From Candidatus Hydrogenedentota bacterium (GTDB lineage: Bacteria > Hydrogenedentota > Hydrogenedentia > Hydrogenedentales > CAITNO01), in assembly GCA_023145975.1 (NCBI GenBank), contig JAGLCZ010000262.1, forward strand, positions 1 through 6,897: DNA of 6,897 bases, given 5' to 3'. Below are positions 1 through 4,887 of the stretch, piece by piece. Positions within the stretch are counted from its first letter, which is position 1; each line of letters opens with the position of its first letter. Below the pieces are notes generated by a model. That model did not search any database. It worked only from the letters and a program-made list of their open reading frames with translations, and was not told the DNA's origin. Both the position numbers and the translations under genes were made by a program.

Positions 1-491
1 CCAGGGTTTCTATCGGAATGCTTCAGGTATAATTATTCAGTACTGGTACCCCATTTCACCGTCCTCCACGAATACACAGGATTCGCGTAGAAAACAGGTT
101 GACTGGGGAAACTTTCCGTGCGGGAATAGAAGATAAAAAGGTTAATATTGAGGCGGAGGTTTTATCGAGATTAAAGGTTTTATGGAATTTCAGGAACTTT
201 TGCGCTTTATCGGGAATATATGTAGTGTCGTTATGGTTAGTAAGATCAGTAAAAGTTGAATCATTGTTTTTCTGGGTTTTGAAACTCGAAAACATAGGGA
301 TTGTGGGGCGATTTTTCCTCGCTTTACTTGAAATACGGTATTATATCGCAGTTTTAGGTAATAATACTGCGAAGATTTATAATATAACGTTTTTTAACAC
401 AATCCTAACAATTCTAGTGTAATATTGTGTCAACTAAGCAGATGACAACTGCGTTATTGTTGTTGCACGATAGATTACAAGTTGAATATAA
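1..491. other. AT-rich stretch without a convincing gene
   Basis: No supportable gene was found here. Open frames exist on both strands (about 99-422 plus, from a TTG; 56-295 minus). They overlap each other, their translations are low-complexity and match no family I recognise, and neither has a good ribosome binding site. A TATAAT at 28-33 has no acceptable -35 partner. Two weak inverted repeats are visible: CGCAGT at 347-352 with ACTGCG at 366-371, and ACACAAT at 397-403 with ATTGTGT at 424-430. Neither is followed by a T-run. The stretch may be the 3' flank of a gene outside the window, or a decayed region. Confidence 0.5.
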
Positions 492-492
492 A
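463..492 (+). promoter_or_regulatory. Candidate sigma70-like promoter for the first hairpin element
   Basis: TTGCAC (463-468) and TATAAA (487-492) are separated by 18 bp, close to the bacterial housekeeping consensus. Transcription would start near 499 and run into the terminator-like hairpin at 513-574, giving an RNA of about 75 nt. The TATA box abuts the conserved block shared by both hairpin elements. The second copy has a similar TATATA in the same place (655-660) but no clear -35. The region is AT-rich, so chance matches are possible. Confidence 0.4.
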
Positions 493-574
493 GTTGACCC
501 ATTCCTCGTAAGGGCGCGGACCGTGCCCTCCTCCTTTCTTTCCCGCCATACGGTCCGCGCCGATTTATTTTTTT
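492..574 (+). repeat. Hairpin element copy 1 (terminator-like; possible small RNA)
   Basis: The conserved block AGTTGACCCATTCCTCG (492-508) is followed by a perfect 12-bp stem, GGCGCGGACCGT (513-524) pairing with ACGGTCCGCGCC (550-561). The loop is 25 nt and pyrimidine-rich (525-549). A T-rich tail (564-574, interrupted once by A) follows. This is the form of a Rho-independent terminator in the plus direction. The loop contains CCTCCTTTCT (530-539), the anti-Shine-Dalgarno sequence at the 3' end of many 16S rRNAs. With the promoter-like boxes just upstream it could be a free-standing small RNA; otherwise it is a duplicated terminator or a palindromic intergenic repeat. Confidence 0.75.
513..574 (+). 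terminator. Intrinsic terminator within hairpin element 1
   Basis: A perfect 12-bp GC-rich stem followed after two bases by TTTATTTTTTT (564-574) should terminate plus-strand transcripts. The loop is long for a dedicated terminator. No coding gene ends shortly before it, so either it terminates a short RNA that starts just upstream or it blocks read-through towards the operon at 839. Confidence 0.65.
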
Positions 575-594
575 GTTGAAAATGAGATAGAAAT

Positions 595-611
595 TCTGTA
601 TACTATACAGA
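595..611. promoter_or_regulatory. Palindrome, candidate operator
   Basis: TCTGTATA (595-602) and TATACAGA (604-611) form a perfect 8+8 bp inverted repeat around a single central C. With a one-base centre it cannot fold into a hairpin with full arms, so a dimeric DNA-binding protein is the more natural reader. It lies about 20 bp upstream of a TATAAT at 631-636, so it overlaps or abuts where the -35 region of that promoter would be. No regulator gene in the window is an evident partner. Confidence 0.35.
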
Positions 612-626
612 GATGAGAGAAGGAAG

Positions 627-660
627 TTGATATAATCGTACTGTAAATCGAGAATATATA
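627..660 (+). promoter_or_regulatory. Promoter-like boxes before hairpin element 2
   Basis: A consensus TATAAT (631-636) lies between the palindrome at 595-611 and the second hairpin element. It has no good -35 at the usual distance, so it would need an activator. TATATA (655-660) sits where copy 1 has its TATAAA. Its nearest -35-like sequence is TTGATA (627-632), and the 22-bp spacing is too long. A start near 643 would give an RNA of about 94 nt ending at the T-run at 729-736. Confidence 0.25.
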
Positions 661-661
661 G

Positions 662-736
662 AGTTGACCCATTCCTCGCAAAGCGCGGACCGTACCCTCC
701 CCCCTTATTCCCCCACGGTCCGCGCACCTTTTTTTT
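662..736 (+). repeat. Hairpin element copy 2 (terminator-like; possible small RNA)
   Basis: This is the second copy of the element at 492-574. The 17-nt block AGTTGACCCATTCCTCG (662-678) is identical. The stem GCGCGGACCGT (683-693) pairs perfectly with ACGGTCCGCGC (715-725). The loop (694-714) differs from copy 1 but is again almost all C and T. An uninterrupted T8 follows (729-736). Identical stem and leader with divergent loops and flanks argue for a duplicated element under constraint rather than a recent simple duplication. Copies are 170 bp apart and in the same orientation. Confidence 0.75.
683..736 (+). terminator. Intrinsic terminator within hairpin element 2
   Basis: A perfect 11-bp stem with nine or more G-C pairs and a T8 run three bases later is a strong Rho-independent terminator in the plus direction. 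It lies about 47 bp before the promoter-like boxes of the operon starting at 839, so it would isolate that operon from upstream transcription. Confidence 0.7.
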
Positions 737-782
737 GTTTGGACTTCGAAATGCGTGATTTGGATATGGCGGTATATCTAAT

Positions 783-812
783 TTGGGTTGCGGCTAAGTC
801 TCACGTTATAAT
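783..812 (+). promoter_or_regulatory. Probable promoter of the 839-2493 operon
   Basis: A consensus TATAAT (807-812) has TTGGGT (783-788) 18 bp upstream. Transcription would start near 819, giving a short leader of about 20 nt that contains the Shine-Dalgarno GGGAGA (825-830). Its place just after two strong terminators and just before the first operon gene supports it. Confidence 0.5.
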
Positions 813-838
813 GGGGGGCATTACGGGAGAATAATTAT

Positions 839-1420
839 ATGACAGAAGATTCAGGGTACGTTGATTATCGGATATTGTTGGAATTACCGGAGCGTTACAA
901 ACCTGCCGATGTAATTCGAACGTATAAAAAGAAAATGAAAAAGCTGGTCATTGAGATTAGTCAACGCGAAGTTTCTCAAGAGCAACGCGACCAATATCTC
1001 CTGCGTATGGCACAGTTAAATGTTGCGTTTCATATTTTTCGTAACCGTCAGCGGGGCGAAATCTATTTGAGGGAACGGGACGAGGTGATACGCCTCGAAG
1101 AGGAATGGCATGCTGTTGCAGCCGAACCGAAAAAATCTGACATATTACGCCGTCAGTACGATCAGTCATTACGCAATTTTCTTGCGAAATACATGGAAGA
1201 TATGGTGCTTGAAGCGGGGCGTGATTCGGATTGTATAGAGCATAGCGGTTGGGATGCGGCACATGAACGCCATGCCGGGCGCATACTTCGCCAAAACCGC
1301 CAGCAACTATATCATAAAATACACGAACGTCTTCCCTACTATGAAATTACATCGCCTGCCATTGACTGGACGGAGCGATCTTTTTTTGTGGATAACTTGC
1401 TCGAGAGGACAGGCGTATGA
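839..1420 (+). CDS. J-domain-like protein lacking the HPD motif
   Basis: A 193-residue protein without signal peptide or membrane segment, probably cytoplasmic. Residues 8-80 look like a DnaJ J-domain. DYRILLELPERYKPADVI matches helix I and the following loop, VIRTYKKKMKKL matches helix II, and LNVAFHIFRNRQRGEIY (60-76) matches helix III with its usual break into the last helix. The HPD tripeptide that stimulates DnaK ATPase would fall at residues 37-39, but these are V-I-E, so a normal co-chaperone role is unlikely. The rest is charged and helical, ending in DWTERSFFVDNLLERTGV. The start is set by GGGAGA (825-830), 8 nt before ATG. Its stop overlaps the next start (ATGA at 1417-1420), so the two are translationally coupled. 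J-fold by pattern only; function unknown. Confidence 0.85.
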   Translation: MTEDSGYVDYRILLELPERYKPADVIRTYKKKMKKLVIEISQREVSQEQRDQYLLRMAQLNVAFHIFRNRQRGEIYLRERDEVIRLEEEWHAVAAEPKKSDILRRQYDQSLRNFLAKYMEDMVLEAGRDSDCIEHSGWDAAHERHAGRILRQNRQQLYHKIHERLPYYEITSPAIDWTERSFFVDNLLERTGV

Positions 1421-2493
1421 GCCGACAAACAGTACAGGAAAAAGTAGTTGAGCAGTCTGTTATCGATTCATGTCTGGCGTGTGCAGTGGCAGAAGGGGAT
1501 ATTGTAAACTTTCGTTTTCTTTTCATGCCTTCCTCACCTTTGCGCCAGGATTCTCAGGAAGAGATCGATTCTCCAAAATATGCGTACTTGTTACCGGAGG
1601 ATACATCGGGTCCATACTATCAGGAAGCGTTACGGCTTGTGCAGCGTTCTGAAACGACGCGATATATAGGGGCGGAGCTTGCTAAAAAGGGACCGCCTCA
1701 ACTTCCCTGGGAATTGGTGATGATCCTGGCGGATAATGCGGTGCGTATTGGAAAATATACCGCGGCAGCACAGGCGTATGAATTGTTGCGTATTCGCCGC
1801 CGCATGCAGGAACTGATGCTGGATAAAGCAGACGCGCTGTTAGAACAGGGAAATACGGAAGCAGCAGCATATGGTTATCTGGTCGCTTCGGGACTTGATT
1901 ATGATTATGCGGCATTCCCCGAACCCCTTCCTGCAGTCCCCAATTATCAGGAGCGGGCTTTGCGGTTGCACAGTGTGTATCAGGATGATCCGAAAAAAAA
2001 TATTGCCATGCAGCCCGATGAGACGCTGTTGAAAACGGCACTGGATTATTTATTGTTTAGCCCTGAATTTTCGCAGCGACTTCACGATCTGTCTGAGACT
2101 GCTAAAGTTTCCTTTGTCTCACTACTGGTGCAGCGCATGGATTCCGAATGGGATGTTTTTGCTGCACGGTATAGGCAGGCGACACAAATTGTGATACGAC
2201 ACCGGGCATTACTCGACCAGGTTAATACTTATTCGCCGGAGGCGTTGGGTTTATTATTTGAGCAATTACTGGATAGTGACCAGATGGAAGAGCTTAAAGA
2301 GATCCCATCCATCTTACTCGGAGAGTCGGTGAAGGATTGGGATTGGTGGCAGTGTATGAAAACCCTGTCTTATCATCATCCTGCGGCGGCATTGATGGTT
2401 TCACGTCAGCGCTTGTCTGCCAAAGAAGAGATTCTGATTCCCGTGTGTCATCCCGATTCAAAATTAGCACGTGAATTAAACTTGTTCTCTTAG
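1417..2493 (+). CDS. TPR-like helical protein of unknown function
   Basis: A 358-residue protein with no signal peptide or membrane span. Residues 97-125 (ILADNAVRIGKYTAAAQAYE core) and 131-160 (DKADALLEQGNTEAAAYGY core) read as two consecutive TPR-like helix pairs. The C-terminal half is also helical but shows no clear repeat. The N-terminal part (GDIVNFRFLFMPSSPLR, 27-43) is hydrophobic and aromatic and looks conserved-domain-like, but I do not recognise it. Shine-Dalgarno GAGAGGA (1403-1409) lies 7 nt before ATG, inside the upstream gene. The ATGA overlap with the J-like gene implies coupled translation and probably a shared complex, with the TPR-like part as a likely protein-binding surface. 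No function is assigned. Confidence 0.85.
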   Translation: MSRQTVQEKVVEQSVIDSCLACAVAEGDIVNFRFLFMPSSPLRQDSQEEIDSPKYAYLLPEDTSGPYYQEALRLVQRSETTRYIGAELAKKGPPQLPWELVMILADNAVRIGKYTAAAQAYELLRIRRRMQELMLDKADALLEQGNTEAAAYGYLVASGLDYDYAAFPEPLPAVPNYQERALRLHSVYQDDPKKNIAMQPDETLLKTALDYLLFSPEFSQRLHDLSETAKVSFVSLLVQRMDSEWDVFAARYRQATQIVIRHRALLDQVNTYSPEALGLLFEQLLDSDQMEELKEIPSILLGESVKDWDWWQCMKTLSYHHPAAALMVSRQRLSAKEEILIPVCHPDSKLARELNLFS

Positions 2494-2714
2494 CAAGATA
2501 GATTTTTTGACAGATTTTTTATTTTGTTGCTGCTATGTGTATAATTTAATCCCGTTGTAGTGGATGTGTGATTGTTGTGCGGCACATATTTTGGATACGG
2601 AAGCTATCTTGCCTGTGGTGAGGATTGTTCCTTTTGAGGTTCAAACGGATGGGGTGTGTCGGTGGTGTTGTATTTGCATAAGGGTGCTGGTTAGCAGAAG
2701 AGGTTATTGTTATC
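2494..2714 (+). promoter_or_regulatory. Intergenic leader with promoter-like boxes
   Basis: This 221-bp gap separates the TPR-like gene from the response regulator gene. TTGACA (2507-2512) and TATAAT (2540-2545) are both consensus, but 27 bp apart, too far to form one standard promoter. TTGACA could instead pair with the weak TGCTAT (2531-2536) at 18 bp, or TATAAT could act with an activator. Either start would leave a T/G-rich 5' leader of about 170 nt. A TGTGC-G-GCACA palindrome sits at 2576-2586. I see no recognisable riboswitch and no clear terminator for the upstream gene. Confidence 0.35.
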
Positions 2715-2743
2715 ATGACGAGAATTCTTGTAGTGGACGATGA
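2564..2743 (+). CDS. Doubtful small cysteine-rich reading frame
   Basis: An ATG-initiated frame of 59 codons plus stop begins MCDCCAAHILDTEAILPVV and contains a second cysteine cluster, VCRWCCICI (31-39). The two clusters could form a metal site. The frame runs 29 nt into the response regulator gene in another frame. Against it: no good Shine-Dalgarno (only GTAGTGG directly upstream), no recognised family, and TGT/TGC codons come easily from T/G-rich DNA. It could be a leader peptide, a small protein or chance. Confidence 0.15.
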   Translation: MCDCCAAHILDTEAILPVVRIVPFEVQTDGVCRWCCICIRVLVSRRGYCYHDENSCSGR

Positions 2744-3650
2744 TGTAGATTTGGCAGGGCTGGTAAAAACAAAGTTGACTGCCGAGGGACACCAGGTTTT
2801 TGTTATTAACACGGGCGAAGGGGCATTTGAGTATGCCAAAAAGGTCAAGCCGACCATTTGCCTGCTGGATATTATGCTGCCTGGTGTGACGGGCTATCAG
2901 ATATGCCGAAAAATTCGCAAAGATCCGGAATTGTATAGTGTTGCGGTGATGATGCTTACTGCACTGGGGGAAGAACCGGAAATTGTGCATGGTATGGAAC
3001 AAGGTGCCGATGACTATCTGGTCAAACCTTTCAAGCTCGAACGGTTGATGGATAAGATTGCTTCGTTGAATGCGTTGTTGACTACGCTCAAGCAGCGGCA
3101 TCGTACCACCAAATTACCGGGAACAGATGTCTTTAAGCGTGAATTAAACCATAGTTTAGCGCGAAGTGCTCCCGTAGCCTGTGTGTATCTTGACGCAGTC
3201 GGATTTGAGGCCTATTGCAAAAGTCGCCCGCAGGAGGGGCAGACAAAGGCATTAGCTTTGATTGCGAGTGTGCTTAGTAATCTGGTTCGCTCCGAGGGGA
3301 TCTATGAATCCTATATTGCTCATATGGGGCGGCAGCATTTTGTAGTTATGCTCAACCTGGATGATTATGAGCGTTTTTGTCAAGGGTTGATTCAAAGTTT
3401 TGATGAGCAGGTGAAGCAACTCTATAGTATCCAGGAAGTACAGCAGGGATATATTACGGTGCCCAACCGTGAGGGTCTAGAAACACGTACGCCGTTGATG
3501 GCGCTTGCGATGGGCGTTGCCCACGCCAAATATCGTCAGTTCAAAAGTGCGAAGAAAATGTTCGAAGTACTGGCGCAGGTGCGGCAAAAGGCGCAGCCGA
3601 CCAATGGCAAGAGTGTATTCTTTGTAGATAGACGTCACACCGATCGTTAA
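2715..3650 (+). CDS. Response regulator, REC plus degenerate GGDEF-like domain
   Basis: A 311-residue cytoplasmic two-component protein. Residues 1-120 form a complete receiver: acidic pocket D8-D9, phosphoacceptor D52 in LLDIMLPG, T82 in MLTA, K104 in LVKPF. All the residues needed for phosphorylation by a histidine kinase are present. After a short helical linker, residues 133-300 follow the GGDEF fold (VACVYLDAVGFEAY near 154-167; PLMALAMGVAHAKYRQF in the C-terminal part). The signature GGDEF reads G205-R-Q-H-F209, so diguanylate cyclase activity should be lost. This build resembles REC/GGDEF-like proteins of environmental bacteria that probably act by binding partners. Start: GAAGAGG (2697-2703) is 11 nt before ATG, and the receiver begins at once. 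No histidine kinase is in the window. Confidence 0.92.
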   Translation: MTRILVVDDDVDLAGLVKTKLTAEGHQVFVINTGEGAFEYAKKVKPTICLLDIMLPGVTGYQICRKIRKDPELYSVAVMMLTALGEEPEIVHGMEQGADDYLVKPFKLERLMDKIASLNALLTTLKQRHRTTKLPGTDVFKRELNHSLARSAPVACVYLDAVGFEAYCKSRPQEGQTKALALIASVLSNLVRSEGIYESYIAHMGRQHFVVMLNLDDYERFCQGLIQSFDEQVKQLYSIQEVQQGYITVPNREGLETRTPLMALAMGVAHAKYRQFKSAKKMFEVLAQVRQKAQPTNGKSVFFVDRRHTDR

Positions 3651-3748
3651 TACATCGACGTTCCAGTCTGACATCTCTCAGGGATAATTGTCCCCATACG
3701 GTGGTCGGGTAGCGGTTCTTACTATAACAAAATAAAAAGGAGAACAGT
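3651..3748 (+). promoter_or_regulatory. Short intergenic region before the reductase gene
   Basis: GGGATAATTGTCCC (3681-3694) is a 14-bp near-palindrome that could be an operator or a small hairpin (four Watson-Crick pairs plus a G-U). TATAAC (3723-3728) is -10-like but lacks a -35 at the usual spacing. A good Shine-Dalgarno, AGGAGA (3738-3743), precedes the next ATG by 5 nt. No intrinsic terminator is visible for the response regulator gene, so read-through into the reductase gene is possible. Confidence 0.3.
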
Positions 3749-4876
3749 ATGCTCTCTACCGAATTTGGCAATACAGGTGCAAGGGTGTCCCGCCTTGGAT
3801 TTGGCGGTATGCGTTTTGAAGCACCCGAAAAAACCGAAGAGATGGCTGCCGTTGTGAAACATGCCTTTGATGCGGGTATCACCTATTTTGATACTGCGCC
3901 CGCTTACTGTGATGATAAGAGCGAAATTATTTTTGGGACGGCCATCCAGGAAATAAAAAAGACAGGGCGTCCTTTTTATGTTTCCAGTAAAACGATGGAG
4001 GCGACTCCGGATGGTGTCCGGCGTCACTGTGAACGTTCTTTGGAGCGGCTTCATTTAGATGCTATTGATTTCTATCATGTATGGTGTCTTGTTCAGCCTG
4101 AAGATTTGTCCAAGCGTAAAGCGCAAGGAATTTTAAAGGTATTTCGTGATCTTAAGGAAGAGGGGCTTGTACGGCATATCAGTGTTTCCACACATCTTGA
4201 GCATGGGCATATTGAAGCAATGCTGGATGAAGGGGAAGGTCTTTTCGAAAGTATGCTGCTTGGACTTAATATTCAAAATTATCATTTGCGTTATGCAGGT
4301 GTTCAGGCAGCAGCAAAACGGGGGATGGGCGTGGTAACTATGAATACGCTGGGTGGCGGTATTTTGATGGATTACCCCGATCGATACCGGCAGATCATAC
4401 AGCCGGGCGATGCGTCCATTTTGGAAACAGCTCTTCGTTTTAATCTTTCGTTACCCGGTATAGCGGTGGCACTTGTGGGGTTCAGAAACAGTAAAGATGT
4501 GGATGAGGCGGTTGAGGTAGTTAATCGCTTCAAAGCATTAAGTGCTTCGGAGATTAGTGCAGCAAGCGATCAGTTGCGCTCTTTGTATCAGGAGTTTTGT
4601 ACCCAGTGCGGTTATTGTAGTGATTGTCCCCAGGACATTCCTGTGGTACGTCTTATGGAAGCCTATAATCGCGGCATGATCAAAGGGGTGGACATAGCCC
4701 TCGAGCACATGCATTATCATTGGAACTCTACAGATGTTCCTGCATTGCTGGCTGCATGTACACAATGCCGTGCCTGTGAAGAGGAATGCACACAGCAATT
4801 GCCCATATTAGCGCGATTTGAAGAAATGAAAAATGCGTATGCGGCGCGGGAAAATAAAAAGTCGCTGAAGGGATAA
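3749..4876 (+). CDS. Aldo/keto reductase with C-terminal Fe-S ferredoxin-like domain
   Basis: A 375-residue cytoplasmic oxidoreductase of the COG1453 kind. Residues 1-270 form the aldo/keto reductase barrel. The N-terminus has LGFGGMRF. The catalytic tetrad is visible as D48 and Y53 (FDTAPAY), K81 (SSKT) and H110 (FYHVW). A nicotinamide-cofactor carbonyl/alcohol reaction is therefore expected; the substrate cannot be read from sequence. The C-terminal part carries two cysteine clusters, C284-C287-C290-C293 (CTQCGYCSDCP) and C337-C340-C343-C347 (CTQCRACEEEC), as for 4Fe-4S binding. In the second the usual CP is CT. The Fe-S module suggests electron exchange beyond NAD(P)H. Start fixed by AAAAAGGAGA 5 nt before ATG. 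Full length for the family. It converges on the mannosidase gene with 8 bp between stops. Confidence 0.93.
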   Translation: MLSTEFGNTGARVSRLGFGGMRFEAPEKTEEMAAVVKHAFDAGITYFDTAPAYCDDKSEIIFGTAIQEIKKTGRPFYVSSKTMEATPDGVRRHCERSLERLHLDAIDFYHVWCLVQPEDLSKRKAQGILKVFRDLKEEGLVRHISVSTHLEHGHIEAMLDEGEGLFESMLLGLNIQNYHLRYAGVQAAAKRGMGVVTMNTLGGGILMDYPDRYRQIIQPGDASILETALRFNLSLPGIAVALVGFRNSKDVDEAVEVVNRFKALSASEISAASDQLRSLYQEFCTQCGYCSDCPQDIPVVRLMEAYNRGMIKGVDIALEHMHYHWNSTDVPALLAACTQCRACEEECTQQLPILARFEEMKNAYAARENKKSLKG

Positions 4877-4887
4877 ACGAGAGTTTA
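4874..4887. repeat. Small hairpin spanning two convergent stop codons
   Basis: TAAAC-GAGA-GTTTA is a perfect 5-bp inverted repeat with a GNRA-type tetraloop. The TAA of the reductase gene (4874-4876) is its left edge, and the complement of the mannosidase TAA (4885-4887) is its right edge. The stem is mostly A-U and lacks a proper U-run on either side, so it is at best a weak bidirectional terminator or a 3'-end stabiliser. It may simply follow from two TAA codons facing each other. Confidence 0.3.

Noticed and set aside
44..127. Possible third, degraded copy of the hairpin element (CCCCATT, CCGTCCTCC, then GTTGAC at 98-103)
   Set aside because: Only short scattered matches, in a different order, with no stem and no T-run; consistent with chance.
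99..422. 107-codon plus-strand frame opening with TTG
   Set aside because: No Shine-Dalgarno at useful spacing, no recognisable family, hydrophobic low-complexity translation typical of AT-rich noncoding DNA, and an open frame on the opposite strand over the same bases.
434..727. 97-codon minus-strand frame with an internal repeated peptide (RGPWGNKGGGYGPRFARNG / RRGPYGGKERRRARSAPLRG)
   Set aside because: The peptide repeat is just the reverse translation of the two hairpin elements; the frame would be read against two perfect stems and matches no family.
1682..2041. 119-codon minus-strand frame inside the TPR-like gene
   Set aside because: Antisense shadow of a well-supported coding frame, proline/histidine-rich, with no ribosome binding site or homology.
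2494..2530. T-runs after the TPR-like gene as a terminator
   Set aside because: There are T6 runs but no stable preceding stem, so an intrinsic terminator is not supported.
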